Origin: an uncultured Prevotella sp.
GTDB lineage: Bacteria > Bacteroidota > Bacteroidia > Bacteroidales > Bacteroidaceae
Assembly (NCBI GenBank): GCA_946623195.1
Contig: CAMOQW010000014.1
Location: 1-29,750 of the forward strand
Direction of reading: 5' to 3'
DNA: 29,750 nucleotides
Notes under the pieces: model-generated
Database searches by the model: none
Told to the model about the DNA's origin: nothing
Seen by the model: the letters and a program-made list of their open reading frames with translations, nothing else
Made by a program: the position numbers and the translations under genes
In this document: piece after piece, positions 14,713 to 24,239 of the stretch
How positions within the stretch are numbered: the first letter of the stretch is position 1
How the letters are laid out: every line of letters starts with the position of its first letter

Positions 14713-15599
14713 GTTTCCAGGAATTTGATGGTTCCTTCCACACGCACATGACTGATGTTGGCAGGCAACAGGAGGGTTTCGCCCTCATGGAAGTCTACCT
14801 GCTGGCCGTCCACGTTGAGTTGGGCCGCCCCTTTCATACCAATCAGGCAGACAAACGAGTCCAACTCCGTGTAGTCAATTTCCATTGGCTCCGTCATGTC
14901 GTAGACCGATGTAATGAAGTAAGGACATCTCACCAGCTCCACCCCTTCGTTCTTCTGCGGCTCATACGGCTGACGGTAGTCGTCCTCCACATGGAAGTCG
15001 ATAGATTCGGCAGCCTCACGGGTGTGCAGCTGTCGAAGATGCCCCTGAGCATCGCGGCGACCGTAGTCATAGATGCGATACGTAACGTCGCTGGTTTGCT
15101 GTATCTCAACCAGGTGGCAACCGGTACCGATGGCATGGATACGACCGGCAGGAATGAAGAAACAGTCGCCCTCGCTGACGTCGTAGCGGGCCAGTGCTTC
15201 CACGATGCTATCGCTGGCCACGCGCTGCTTGTATTCCTCTGGTGTCATTGCTACGCGAATACCATTGTAAAGATAGGCCTGCGGGTCTGATTCCAACGCA
15301 TACCACATCTCCGTCTTACCACGCTTCTTGCCTTGTCGACGAGCGGTCTCATCGTCAGGATGGACCTGTATCGACAGGTTTTGATGGGCATCAATAAACT
15401 TAATCAGCAGCGGGAATTCTGCACCGTGGCGCTCCCAGTTGTCACGCCCTACGAGTGCGGCTCCGTATTTTGACACCAGTTGATTGAGGCTACCTTCCGG
15501 GCAGGTAGTCTCGCTGCCTTCCACGCCTGAGAGCTGCCAACTCTCAGTGCCCCAGATGAGTGTTTTCAATAATGGCTTAAACTTGTAAACCTTTTCCAT
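14703..15599 (-). CDS. manA: mannose-6-phosphate isomerase, class I, short form
   Basis: This 298-residue cupin enzyme interconverts mannose-6-phosphate and fructose-6-phosphate in the cytoplasm, feeding GDP-mannose synthesis or mannose use. Zinc-site motifs are present: SIQVHPDDE, GKTEMWY and GRIHAIG. A catalytic arginine is likely in TYRIYDYGRRD. The N-terminus reads KPLLKTLIWG directly into TESWQLSGVEG. From memory, relatives have about 20 extra residues there (a GGDKI...IGE loop), so this copy appears to carry an in-frame deletion that keeps the flanking motifs. Activity is likely but not certain. It follows trkH by 33 nt with AAAGGA before the ATG and no promoter of its own, so it is probably the last gene of dxs-trkA-trkH-manA. 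Confidence 0.85.
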   Translation of the reverse strand: MEKVYKFKPLLKTLIWGTESWQLSGVEGSETTCPEGSLNQLVSKYGAALVGRDNWERHGAEFPLLIKFIDAHQNLSIQVHPDDETARRQGKKRGKTEMWYALESDPQAYLYNGIRVAMTPEEYKQRVASDSIVEALARYDVSEGDCFFIPAGRIHAIGTGCHLVEIQQTSDVTYRIYDYGRRDAQGHLRQLHTREAAESIDFHVEDDYRQPYEPQKNEGVELVRCPYFITSVYDMTEPMEIDYTELDSFVCLIGMKGAAQLNVDGQQVDFHEGETLLLPANISHVRVEGTIKFLETYC

Positions 15600-15632
15600 T
15601 TCCTTTGACTATTCTTCTCTACTGACAGTATT

Positions 15633-17093
15633 CTAATTCTCCTTCCAGAATGCACGCGTAAACAACACCAGCACCGACAGGATTTCCAGACGGCCAACGA
15701 GCATCAGGAACGAGCATATCCACTTGATGTAGACGGGCAGTTCCACCCACGACATCTCCGGCCCGATTTGCGTAGACAGCGATACCCCCACGTTACTGAC
15801 CAGGCTGAGCGCTATCATCCAGGCATTGGTCCAGTCGATGCCCGCAAAAACCATTACACAGGCCGACAATACCAAAAGCATGACAAACACCGTAAAGAAT
15901 GCCAGCAGTGTGTTCAGCTTGGCCTGACTTACCGGCTGGCCGTCGATTTTCACAGGAAGCACGGCATTCGGGTGCAGCAGGTGGCGGAACTCATTGCGAA
16001 GAGCCTTGAACAACATGACCACGCGGACACACTTAAGACCTGCTGTGGTGGAACCTGACGAGGCTCCGATAAACATGAGCAGTCCCAGCAGCACCCAGGT
16101 CACGTGGGGCCACATGGCAACATCATCATTATACATGCCCGTTGTCGTCATGAACGACACTACCTGGAAAAGTGCCGAACGGAATGCCCGCTCCAGTCCG
16201 TAGCCATTTTCGGCCAACAACAGATACATAATCATCAGCGTTGCCGCTGCCACAATTGAGATGTAGAGCTTGAACTCAGAACTGTGTATCATAGCCCGAA
16301 AACGAAGCTTGAATACGACCATGTAAAGCAAGGTGAAATTGATGCCAGCCAGAAATTGGAACAGAATGGCCACATAGTCAATCGTAGGTGAATTGAAGAA
16401 TGTCATGGCATCGTTGTGGGTCGAGAAGCCACCGGTTGCCGTCATCGACATGGCATAGTTGATGCTGTCAAACCAATCCATGCCGGCGGCATAGAACGAC
16501 AACACGCAAGTCACCGTCAGTCCTAAGTACACGGACCATATCCATTTTGCGGTAGTGGACAGTCGGGGGTGCATCTTGGAACGGATAGGCCCGGTAGCCT
16601 CAGCGGCAAACACCTTCACGCTGCCGCCACCCACCATAGAAGGCAGGATGGCGATAGTGAAGAACACGATTCCCAGAGCCCCAATCCATTGCGTCTGCGA
16701 CCGCCAGAACAGCATGCCGTGGGGCAGCCGTTCTACCTCATCTAATATGGTGGCTCCCGTTGTTGAGAATCCGGACATCGTCTCGAAATAGGCATCGGTC
16801 ACATTTCCAATGTATCCACCTATCAAGTAGGGCATCATGCCCAGCAGCGAAAAGAGGGTCCACGTCACCGTGACCAACAGGTAGGCATCGCGGCGCCCTA
16901 AGTTGTTGTTGGCATTGCGACCCATGTATTTCAGTACGAATCCGCAACAAATGGTGAAGATCGTTGAAATCAGAAACGAGATGACATCGTCTTCCTGATA
17001 ACCGAAAGCTATCAGCGCACAAAGTCCCTGTAACGTTCCCAACAGGAAAAGCAGCGAACCCAGTATCTTGTATATCAAGGGAAAATTAACCAT
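15633..17093 (-). CDS. trkH: TrkH-type potassium channel subunit
   Basis: This 486-residue inner-membrane K+-translocating subunit works with TrkA. Four pore-loop filter segments can be seen in order: SGFSTTGAT, MTATGGFSTHN, FMTTTGMYNDD and SNVGVSLS. Each should contain the K+-coordinating glycine, and they alternate with the expected pairs of membrane helices. I chose the ATG at 17093 (MVNFPLIYKILG) and rejected a start 63 nt upstream. That longer start would overlap the end of trkA and add a polar segment unlike the family. The chosen ATG also has a good GGAGG (17102-17106) 8 nt upstream, a rare clear Shine-Dalgarno in this region. The start lies 22 nt after the trkA stop, so translation is probably coupled. 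Confidence 0.93.
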   Translation of the reverse strand: MVNFPLIYKILGSLLFLLGTLQGLCALIAFGYQEDDVISFLISTIFTICCGFVLKYMGRNANNNLGRRDAYLLVTVTWTLFSLLGMMPYLIGGYIGNVTDAYFETMSGFSTTGATILDEVERLPHGMLFWRSQTQWIGALGIVFFTIAILPSMVGGGSVKVFAAEATGPIRSKMHPRLSTTAKWIWSVYLGLTVTCVLSFYAAGMDWFDSINYAMSMTATGGFSTHNDAMTFFNSPTIDYVAILFQFLAGINFTLLYMVVFKLRFRAMIHSSEFKLYISIVAAATLMIMYLLLAENGYGLERAFRSALFQVVSFMTTTGMYNDDVAMWPHVTWVLLGLLMFIGASSGSTTAGLKCVRVVMLFKALRNEFRHLLHPNAVLPVKIDGQPVSQAKLNTLLAFFTVFVMLLVLSACVMVFAGIDWTNAWMIALSLVSNVGVSLSTQIGPEMSWVELPVYIKWICSFLMLVGRLEILSVLVLFTRAFWKEN

Positions 17094-17115
17094 CTTAAGG
17101 GCCTCCGTCTTCCAA

Positions 17116-18459
17116 CTACCTGAAATATTTTTCCAGCTTACGCAGGTTCTGTTCATGGCAGAACACCATCACGGAATCGCCAGGCATTATCTGCGTATTA
17201 CCGTTCACCAACATGCCGACATCGTTTCTGACCAGTCCGCCGATAGTGATGCCGATGGGCAGTCCCAAGTCTTTCACCTGCCGCTTGGTAACCCTGGAGC
17301 CTTCTTCGGCCACAAACTCAGCCACGTCGGAGTCAACCATCATCAGTGACCGTACGTTCGACACGTCTGCATCCAGCATCATTTGGTAGATGTGGCTTGC
17401 TGCCGTCGTCAGTTTGTTGATAATGGTACCGATGTCTAAGCTCTCGGCCATGGACACATAGTCGAGGTTTTCCACCATGGCCACAGTCTTGCGGACACCC
17501 AGGCGCTTGGCCGTCAGACAGGCCAGGATATTGGTTTCGGCATTGTCTGTCAGCGCCACAAAAGCCTGAGTGTTCTGGATGCCTTCTTCCTGCAAAAGTC
17601 CCAGGTCGCGACCATCGCCATGAATGACCATCGCATCCACGTCGTTCAGCAGTTCGTTAAGCCGTTCGCAGCGCAACTCGTCTTTCTCAATAATCTTCAG
17701 ATTCATGTAGTCGGGAGCCGTCAGTCCAACACGCACTGCCGTTTTGCCGCCCCCCATGATGATGACGTTCTTGACGTCGGTGTAGTGCTCTTTGCCGGAA
17801 ATCTTTCTGATATAGGGTATATATTCGCGGGTGGTCATGAAATATGTCAAGTCGCCCACTTGCAAGCTGTCGTTACCGCCGGGAATCAGCGTATCGTCGC
17901 CCCGTTTGATTGCTACAACATGATAGGGGTCGTCCGGTCCGCAAAGCGTCTTCAGGGGTTGGTTCAGTATCTCGCAGGTTTCACGCAACTTGACGCCCAT
18001 CATCACCAGGGCACCTCCATGGACATCCCAACGCTGTCTGACCCACGACATCTTGAGACCGTTCACGATATCGATGGCGGCGAGCACTTCTGGATAGATG
18101 AGCGAATTGATACCCATCCGTTCGAAGAAGGGTTTCAGATGTGGCGACAAGTATTCGAAATTGTCTATGCGTGCCACCGTCTTCTTGGCACCCAAGCCGT
18201 GGGCAATGGTGCAGGCCAGCATATTGCGGCTCTCGTCAGGAGTTACGCCAACAAACAAATCGGCTCTTTCCACGCCGGCATCCTTAAGAACTTGAATGCT
18301 GGTGGGCGACCCGCACAGCAACATGATGTCGTACTTGCCGTCCAGACTTCCCAGACGCTCTGGGTTTTCGTCAATCAGTACGCAGTCCTGATTGTCCCTC
18401 GACAGCAACTTAGCCAGGTAAGTGCCAACGGCTCCGGCTCCTCCGATGATGACTTTCAT
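17116..18459 (-). CDS. trkA: TrkA potassium uptake regulatory subunit
   Basis: This 447-residue cytoplasmic protein forms the gating ring on TrkH. It has the duplicated RCK architecture: a first Rossmann RCK_N (about 1-135, [16 protein letters not shown] with an acidic strand-2 end [10 protein letters not shown]), a first RCK_C (about 140-220), a second RCK_N (about 231-360, [16 protein letters not shown]) and a second RCK_C (about 365-447). These domains bind NAD(H) or nucleotides that control the channel. The second glycine motif is less canonical than the first, as is common. The ATG overlaps the dxs stop as ATGA and trkH follows after 22 nt, so the genes are one transcription unit. Confidence 0.93.
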   Translation of the reverse strand: MKVIIGGAGAVGTYLAKLLSRDNQDCVLIDENPERLGSLDGKYDIMLLCGSPTSIQVLKDAGVERADLFVGVTPDESRNMLACTIAHGLGAKKTVARIDNFEYLSPHLKPFFERMGINSLIYPEVLAAIDIVNGLKMSWVRQRWDVHGGALVMMGVKLRETCEILNQPLKTLCGPDDPYHVVAIKRGDDTLIPGGNDSLQVGDLTYFMTTREYIPYIRKISGKEHYTDVKNVIIMGGGKTAVRVGLTAPDYMNLKIIEKDELRCERLNELLNDVDAMVIHGDGRDLGLLQEEGIQNTQAFVALTDNAETNILACLTAKRLGVRKTVAMVENLDYVSMAESLDIGTIINKLTTAASHIYQMMLDADVSNVRSLMMVDSDVAEFVAEEGSRVTKRQVKDLGLPIGITIGGLVRNDVGMLVNGNTQIMPGDSVMVFCHEQNLRKLEKYFR

Positions 18460-20339
18460 AACTCTTTCTGTATGGTCTTCTTGATGCTCTCTTTGTCGAT
18501 ACCTACGATGGCTTGAAGTTCAGCCACCTTGCCGTGCTCCACGAAATAGTCGGGCAGTCCTAATCGCTTGATGACGGGCTGGTATCCGTGGTCCATCATC
18601 CATTCCATAACGGCAGAGCCCATGCCTCCACTACGCACACCGTCTTCCACAGTAACAATCTTCTTGAACTTACGTCCTATTTCGTGCAGCATGTCTTCAT
18701 CCAACGGTTTCAGGAAGCGGAGGTCATAATGGGCCACCCTGCTGGCAGCATCTTTGTCGCTACATTCCTTGATGGCTTCTGCTGCCTGAACACCAATAGG
18801 GCCAATGGTGATGACAGCCAGTTCACTGCCATCGCGCAACTTGCGCCCCTTGCCTACCGGTACGCTTTCCAACGGACAGCGCCAGTCTACCAGTGAGCCG
18901 CAACCCCTCGGATAACGTATGACAAACGGACCTCGGTCAGGCTCTTGGGCGGTGTACATGAGTCGTCTGAGTTCATGTTCGTCCATCGGCGAGGCAATGG
19001 TCAAATTCGGTATGGGACGCAATGCTGCCATATCGAAAGCCCCATGATGGGTCGGTCCGTCCTCACCCACCAAACCGGCGCGGTCAAGACACAACACCAC
19101 GTTCAGCTTCAGAATGGCTACATCGTGGATGATGTTATCGAAGGCCCGCTGTGAGAAGGCACTATAAATATTGCAGAACGGTAGCAGACCCTCTTTGGCC
19201 ATGCCTCCTGAAAAGGTGACGGCATGTCCTTCAGCGATGCCGACATCAAACGTCCTGTCGGGCATTGCCTTCATCATGATATTCATCGAGCAGCCAGTAG
19301 GCATGGCAGGCGTCACTCCTACTATCTTATCGTTCTGCCGTGCCAGTTCCAAAAGCGTCTCGCCAAAAACCGTCTGAAACTTCGGAGGTTCGTTGCTGGT
19401 ATCCTTGACGATGCGCTCACCCGTTTCGGCATTGAACTTTCCAGGTGCATGCCATACCGTTACGTCCTCTTCGGCAGGAGCATAGCCATGACCCTTCTGG
19501 GTATGCAGATGGAGCAGCTTCGGTCCTTTCATGTTCTTCAACTGTCGCAAAATGCGCACCAGTTCCTTTACGTCGTGACCATTGAAGGGGCCGAAATAGC
19601 GGATGTCCATACCCTCAAACATGTTCTGTTGATGCGATATGGCCGATTTGATGGCGTTGGTCAGTCTGATGAGCCCGCGACGGCGATCGTCCTCCAGCAG
19701 TCCCTTGCTGTGAAGCCATCTCGACACCTTGAAGCGCAAGGCATTGTAGGTCTCGTTGGTATTCAGCGACAAGAGATACTCCTGCATGCCACCTACAGCC
19801 CGGTCGATAGACATATTGTTGTCGTTCAGGATAATCAACAGGTCGTTGTCCGACGACGCCACATTGTTCAATCCCTCGAATGCCAGTCCACCAGACATGG
19901 CACCATCGCCAATGACAGCCACCACATGGCGGTCACTGCCTTCCTTCCTGGCAGCCACAGCCATGCCTAATGCTGCAGAAATACTGTTAGAGGCATGTCC
20001 GCACATGAAAGCGTCGTACTCGCTCTCTTCCGGTGAAGGGAACGGCTTGATGCCGCCTAACTTGCGGTTGGTGCAGAACCGTTCGCGTCGGCCCGTAAGA
20101 ATTTTGTGACCGTAGGCCTGATGTCCTACATCCCAAACGATGCGGTCTTCAGGTGTATTGTAAACATAGTGCAAGGCGACAGTAATTTCAGCCACGCCGA
20201 GGCTGGAGGCCAGATGACCGGGATTGACAGATAATTCCTGCACGATGTCTTCGCGCAGTTCCTGGCAAACCTTCGGCAATTCATCGACTGACAACTTCCT
20301 CAAGTCATCAGGGTATTTGATGTGATTTAATAATTCCAC
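18456..20339 (-). CDS. dxs: 1-deoxy-D-xylulose-5-phosphate synthase
   Basis: This enzyme condenses pyruvate and glyceraldehyde-3-phosphate with thiamine diphosphate, the first step of the MEP route to isoprenoids. The protein is about 627 residues, as usual. It shows the substrate/ThDP histidines in [10 protein letters not shown] and [10 protein letters not shown], the ThDP/Mg motif GDGAMSGG...NDNNMSID, and the transketolase glutamate in [14 protein letters not shown]. The C-terminal transketolase domain ([16 protein letters not shown]) is intact. No ATG exists at the N-terminus. A TTG at 20366 would lie inside the -7 promoter box, so it cannot be on the mRNA. I therefore chose GTG at 20339 ([16 protein letters not shown]), about 20 nt downstream of the expected transcript start. 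The stop overlaps trkA by 4 nt. Confidence 0.93.
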   Translation of the reverse strand: MELLNHIKYPDDLRKLSVDELPKVCQELREDIVQELSVNPGHLASSLGVAEITVALHYVYNTPEDRIVWDVGHQAYGHKILTGRRERFCTNRKLGGIKPFPSPEESEYDAFMCGHASNSISAALGMAVAARKEGSDRHVVAVIGDGAMSGGLAFEGLNNVASSDNDLLIILNDNNMSIDRAVGGMQEYLLSLNTNETYNALRFKVSRWLHSKGLLEDDRRRGLIRLTNAIKSAISHQQNMFEGMDIRYFGPFNGHDVKELVRILRQLKNMKGPKLLHLHTQKGHGYAPAEEDVTVWHAPGKFNAETGERIVKDTSNEPPKFQTVFGETLLELARQNDKIVGVTPAMPTGCSMNIMMKAMPDRTFDVGIAEGHAVTFSGGMAKEGLLPFCNIYSAFSQRAFDNIIHDVAILKLNVVLCLDRAGLVGEDGPTHHGAFDMAALRPIPNLTIASPMDEHELRRLMYTAQEPDRGPFVIRYPRGCGSLVDWRCPLESVPVGKGRKLRDGSELAVITIGPIGVQAAEAIKECSDKDAASRVAHYDLRFLKPLDEDMLHEIGRKFKKIVTVEDGVRSGGMGSAVMEWMMDHGYQPVIKRLGLPDYFVEHGKVAELQAIVGIDKESIKKTIQKEL

Positions 20340-20363
20340 CTTATGTTTTTTCGTATTTGCTTG

Positions 20364-20371
20364 CAAAGGTA
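20364..20371 (-). promoter_or_regulatory. -7 box of the dxs-trkA-trkH-manA promoter
   Basis: TAccTTTG on the minus strand lies 24 nt before the GTG chosen for dxs. It rules out the TTG start at 20366. No clear -33 TTTG was seen. The lplA promoter runs divergently from the same 100-nt region. Confidence 0.65.
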
Positions 20372-20391
20372 GTGTTTTTTTTTCATAAAAG

Positions 20392-20423
20392 TTTGGGAAA
20401 TACGTAAATTCTTTATAATTTTG
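20392..20423 (+). promoter_or_regulatory. promoter of the lplA-gcv-lpd operon
   Basis: TTTG at 20392-20395 and TAatTTTG at 20416-20423 are spaced by exactly 20 nt. Transcription should start near 20427, giving a leader of only about 28 nt. There is no room for a glycine riboswitch, so the operon is not controlled by one here. Confidence 0.75.
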
Positions 20424-20454
20424 CAGTAAATATTAAGACTGACCACTACCAACT

Positions 20455-21429
20455 ATGCTTTACATTGCACTCCCCGAAACGGAAAACAGCAGACGATTGT
20501 CATTCTTTTTGGCGATGGAGGAGTATGTTGCGCACCATATCGATGTCAACGAATGCTTTTTTATGTGGCAGGTAGAACCCAGTGTTATCTTTGGGCGTAA
20601 CCAGCTGATAGAAAACGAGGTGAACATTGACTTCTGCCGCAAGCACCATATTCAGATGTACCGTCGGAAGAGCGGTGGAGGGTGTGTCTATGCAGACCGG
20701 TCGAATGTTATGTTTTCTTATGTTACCAGCGAACTACAGGTAGGTTTCACTTTCAATCGCTATCTGGGTATGGTCATCAACGTATTGCAACGTCTGGGCA
20801 TAGATGCCTCTGCTTCCGGGCGCAACGATGTGATGATAGGCAACCGCAAGGTGAGCGGCTCCGCATTCTATAAGACCCCAAAACGCAGTATTGTACATGG
20901 CACAATGCTTTACGACACCGATATGGTCAACATGGTGGGAGCCATCACCCCCAGCGATGCCAAGTTGCTCTCCAAGGGAGTGGCCAGTGTCTACCAACGC
21001 ATCGCACTGCTGAAAAACTATACCACGCTGACGCTGGATGAATTCAAGGACTTCGTACGGAAACAGCTGTGTGACGACGAACTGATGCTGACTCCTGAGC
21101 AGGTACATGAAATAAAACAGCTGGAAGAAGAATACTTGTCAGACGATTTCATCTACGGCAACAATCCGCGTTACACGCTCATCAAGCGTCGTAGGATAGA
21201 AGGCGTGGGAGAACTGGAAGCACGTATTGAACTGAAAAACGGCATCATCAAGGGAGTCAATCTGATGGGCGATTATTTCCTGGTAGGCGACTTGGATGAC
21301 GGTCTGCTCCGCAAGCTGCACAATGTGCCCCTGACCCATTCCGCTTTGCGGCATGCTTTGCCAGACCGCATTGACGACATCATTATGAATCTGATGACAG
21401 AAGACTTTATCTTATTACTCACAGAATAA
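20455..21429 (+). CDS. lplA: lipoate-protein ligase A family protein
   Basis: This 324-residue cytoplasmic enzyme uses ATP to activate lipoate and attach it to a lysine of lipoyl proteins. Family motifs are clear: RRKSGGGCVYAD (70-81) is the RRxSGGGxVxxD lipoyl-AMP loop, and GRNDVMIGNRKVSGSA (122-137) supplies the conserved lysine (K132) that contacts the carboxylate. HGTMLYD follows. A C-terminal accessory domain (about 240-324) is present, as expected of ligases active on free lipoate. It is the first gene of the glycine cleavage operon, 12 nt before gcvT, so GcvH is its most likely substrate. The start lies a short leader after a consensus promoter. Confidence 0.92.
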   Translation: MLYIALPETENSRRLSFFLAMEEYVAHHIDVNECFFMWQVEPSVIFGRNQLIENEVNIDFCRKHHIQMYRRKSGGGCVYADRSNVMFSYVTSELQVGFTFNRYLGMVINVLQRLGIDASASGRNDVMIGNRKVSGSAFYKTPKRSIVHGTMLYDTDMVNMVGAITPSDAKLLSKGVASVYQRIALLKNYTTLTLDEFKDFVRKQLCDDELMLTPEQVHEIKQLEEEYLSDDFIYGNNPRYTLIKRRRIEGVGELEARIELKNGIIKGVNLMGDYFLVGDLDDGLLRKLHNVPLTHSALRHALPDRIDDIIMNLMTEDFILLLTE

Positions 21430-21441
21430 AACCATCACTAT

Positions 21442-22521
21442 ATGGAAAACAAACAAACTTGTCTTTATGACAAACATGTAGCATTAGGGGCACTCATGTC
21501 GCCCTTTGGAGGATTCGACATGCCCATACAATATAGTGGCATCGCAGATGAACATCAGGCAGTGCGTCACGCCTGCGGAGTGTTTGATGTCAGCCACATG
21601 GGCGAAGTGCTCATCAAGGGTCGTGAGGCCGAGCGCTATGTCAATCACATTTTTACCAACGATGTCCGAGGCATTCCTGCCGGAAAGATACTCTATGGCA
21701 TGATGTGCTACGAAGAAGGCGGGGTGGTCGACGACCTGTTGGTCTACAAGATGGCCGACGACAGTTTCTTCCTGGTCATCAATGCCGCCAACATCGACAA
21801 AGACTGGGCATGGATTCAGCAACAGGCCGAGGGCTACGATGTGGACTTGCAGCACCAGAGCGACCTTTACGGCGAACTGGCTATACAAGGTCCGTTGTCA
21901 GAGTCGGTCATGGAAGAAGTGTTAGGCATTGCATGTAGCGAACTGGCATTCTATACTTTCAAACAGGTAGGCGACGTCATCGTTAGCCGTACAGGTTATA
22001 CCGGCGAGGACGGTTTTGAAATCTATGCCACACCTCTTTATATCAATGAGTGCTGGGACAAGCTGTTGGCCTCAGGGCGGTGCAAGCCCTGTGGATTGGG
22101 CTGTCGCGATACATTACGCTTCGAGGTTGGCTTGCCCCTCTATGGCGACGAACTGAGTGAAGACATCACTCCCATCATGGCTGGTTTAGGCATCTTTGTC
22201 AAGCTGGACAAGCCTGAGTTCATAGGTCGCCAGGCTCTAGCTCGTCAGAAAGCCGACGGCGCCCAGAAGAAGTTAGTGGGCATAGAGCTTCACGACAAGG
22301 CCATACCCCGCCACGGCTATACTGTCTTGAAAGACGGTCAACCCATTGGCGAGGTGACTACGGGCTACCACACCATCTCTACCGACAAGAGTGTCTGCAT
22401 GGCCCTCGTCGATGCACAATATGCTGCCTTGGGCACAGAGGTAGACATACAAATCCGCAAGAAAGTGTTCCCCGGAGTGGTGTGCAAGAAGAAATTTTAT
22501 GATAAGCATTATAAAAAGTAA
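21442..22521 (+). CDS. gcvT: glycine cleavage system T protein (aminomethyltransferase)
   Basis: This 359-residue protein transfers the methylene group from the aminomethyl-lipoyl arm of GcvH to tetrahydrofolate, releasing ammonia and 5,10-methylene-THF. The N-terminal folate-binding domain shows GVFDVSHMGEVLIKG (about 46-60), with the conserved Asp-Val-Ser-His-Met-Gly. It continues with TNDVRGIPAGKILYGMMCYEEGGVVDD and SRTGYTGEDGFEIY. The C-terminal barrel domain contains LRFEVGLPLYGDEL and ends in a basic tail. Length and motif order are normal. Gaps of 12 nt to lplA and 5 nt to gcvH indicate one transcript. Confidence 0.96.
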   Translation: MENKQTCLYDKHVALGALMSPFGGFDMPIQYSGIADEHQAVRHACGVFDVSHMGEVLIKGREAERYVNHIFTNDVRGIPAGKILYGMMCYEEGGVVDDLLVYKMADDSFFLVINAANIDKDWAWIQQQAEGYDVDLQHQSDLYGELAIQGPLSESVMEEVLGIACSELAFYTFKQVGDVIVSRTGYTGEDGFEIYATPLYINECWDKLLASGRCKPCGLGCRDTLRFEVGLPLYGDELSEDITPIMAGLGIFVKLDKPEFIGRQALARQKADGAQKKLVGIELHDKAIPRHGYTVLKDGQPIGEVTTGYHTISTDKSVCMALVDAQYAALGTEVDIQIRKKVFPGVVCKKKFYDKHYKK

Positions 22522-22526
22522 CAATT

Positions 22527-22907
22527 ATGGCAAAAGTATTAGAAGGACTCTACTACTCGGAGTCGCATGAATTTGTAAGGGTAGAAGGTAAGTATGGCTA
22601 CATCGGCATCACTGACTATGCTCAGAACGCACTGGGCAATGTGGTTTATGTTGACATGCCCGAGGTAGACGATGAAGTTTCGGCAGGCGAGGAGTTTGGT
22701 GCCGTTGAAAGCGTCAAGGCTGCCAGCGACCTGATATCACCCGTCACGGGCGTTGTAGTCGAGGTAAACGAAGCCCTGGAGGATCAGCCCGAGCTGATTA
22801 ACATGGATGCCTACGAAAACTGGATTATCAAGGTGACGATCAGCGACCAGTCAGAACTTGCCCGTCTGATGGATGCCAAAGCCTATGCTGCATTCTGTGA
22901 GAAATAA
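22527..22907 (+). CDS. gcvH: glycine cleavage system H protein (lipoyl carrier)
   Basis: This 126-residue lipoyl protein shuttles the aminomethyl group between GcvP, GcvT and Lpd. The lipoylated lysine is K64 in GAVESVKAASDL, on the tip of the hairpin expected for the family. Upstream GITDYAQNALGNVVYVDMP and downstream SPVTGVVVEVNEAL and YENWIIKV complete the hybrid-motif fold. The length is typical. It sits between gcvT and gcvPA, with the lipoate ligase two genes upstream. Confidence 0.97.
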   Translation: MAKVLEGLYYSESHEFVRVEGKYGYIGITDYAQNALGNVVYVDMPEVDDEVSAGEEFGAVESVKAASDLISPVTGVVVEVNEALEDQPELINMDAYENWIIKVTISDQSELARLMDAKAYAAFCEK

Positions 22908-22922
22908 CAGCTGATGTGAGCG

Positions 22923-24239
22923 ATGAATTTCAAGTATTTCCCACATACAGACGATGACCTGAGGGCCATGCTCGACAAGGTTGGGGTGCAGACACTTGAC
23001 GACCTGTACAGCCAGATTCCCGAGGGCATCCGTTTCAGGGGTGACTACGAACTGTTTCGGAGCAACAGTGAGCTGGAAGTGCGTCAACTCTTTGAACGCT
23101 TGGCGGCTGAGAACAAGCAACTGACTTGCTTTGCCGGTTTGGGAGTCTACGACCACTATACCCCCTCGGTCATTCCTAGTCTGCTAGCACGCTCAGAGTT
23201 TCTGACCTCCTATACCCCCTATCAGGCAGAAATATCACAAGGCACGCTACACTATATCTTCGAATACCAGTCGATGATGGCTGAACTGACGGGTATGGAT
23301 GTCTCCAATGCCTCGATGTACGATGGTACGACGGCGGCAGCCGAAGCCATGCTGATGGCTTTGGCTGCCGGCAAGAAGGCCAGAAAGTTTCTGGTATCCG
23401 GCACCGTCAGTCCCAAGACCCTCGACGTGCTGAAGACCTACGCCCTGCATCAGGATATCCAACTCGACATTCTCGATTGTTACGACGGTGTCACCAATCT
23501 CGACCAGGTGAAGAGCCGACTAGCAGAAGGCGGCTATGCTGGTGTGCTGGTACAGCAGCCCAATCTTTATGGCATTGTGGAAGACTTTACTGGTTTTGCC
23601 GATGCCTGTCACGAGTGGAAAGCCCTTTTTGTGGTCGACTGTGTAGCTGCCGACTTAGCAATACTGAAGACTCCCGCAGAATGGGGTGCCGACATTGCCG
23701 TCGGCGACGGACAGAGTTTGGGCATTCCCATGTCGTTTGGCGGACCATTCGTCGGCTATATGTGTTGCACCGAAAAACTAATCCGCAAGATGCCGGGACG
23801 TATCGTAGGCATGACGAAAGACAACCGCAACCAGCGGGCCTTCGTACTGACACTGCAAGCTCGTGAACAGCACATCCGGCGTCAGAAAGCCACCTCGAAC
23901 ATCTGTTCCAACCAGTCGTTGATGGCCTTGTTTGCCACCATCTACATGTCGCTAATGGGTAAGCAGGGGCTGAAGGAAGCTGCAGAGCTATCGTATGCCG
24001 GGGCCCACTATCTGTGTGACGAACTGTTGAAGACGGGGCGTTTCAAGCTGTGCTATAACAAGCCCTTCTTCAATGAGTTCTATGTGGAATACGATGGTGA
24101 CGTGGATGCCCTCTACCGCCGGTTTATCAATGCCGGTTTCCTGGGCGGTATCCGTCTGGGAGAAGGCATTCTGTTTGCTGTCACCGAGAAGCGTACGAAG
24201 GAAGAAATTGATAATCTCGTAAAAGTAGCAGCCCTATGA
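22923..24239 (+). CDS. gcvPA: glycine dehydrogenase (decarboxylating) subunit 1
   Basis: At 438 residues this is the N-terminal half of the P protein in the two-subunit (PA/PB) form. With GcvPB it decarboxylates glycine on pyridoxal phosphate. Family motifs include [13 protein letters not shown] near the N-terminus, [35 protein letters not shown] and [24 protein letters not shown]-type residues are seen as [32 protein letters not shown]. It lacks the PLP lysine, as expected for subunit 1. The stop overlaps the gcvPB start as ATGA, so the two subunits are translationally coupled in equal amounts. Confidence 0.95.
   Translation: MNFKYFPHTDDDLRAMLDKVGVQTLDDLYSQIPEGIRFRGDYELFRSNSELEVRQLFERLAAENKQLTCFAGLGVYDHYTPSVIPSLLARSEFLTSYTPYQAEISQGTLHYIFEYQSMMAELTGMDVSNASMYDGTTAAAEAMLMALAAGKKARKFLVSGTVSPKTLDVLKTYALHQDIQLDILDCYDGVTNLDQVKSRLAEGGYAGVLVQQPNLYGIVEDFTGFADACHEWKALFVVDCVAADLAILKTPAEWGADIAVGDGQSLGIPMSFGGPFVGYMCCTEKLIRKMPGRIVGMTKDNRNQRAFVLTLQAREQHIRRQKATSNICSNQSLMALFATIYMSLMGKQGLKEAAELSYAGAHYLCDELLKTGRFKLCYNKPFFNEFYVEYDGDVDALYRRFINAGFLGGIRLGEGILFAVTEKRTKEEIDNLVKVAAL

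Noticed and set aside
17094..17156. Longer trkH start at 17156
   Set aside because: It overlaps the end of trkA and adds a polar segment not typical of TrkH. ATG 17093 has a GGAGG sequence at the right distance.
17620..18516. 298-residue plus-strand open frame opposite trkA/dxs
   Set aside because: Antisense shadow of trkA. Composition is low-information and no start signal or promoter was seen.
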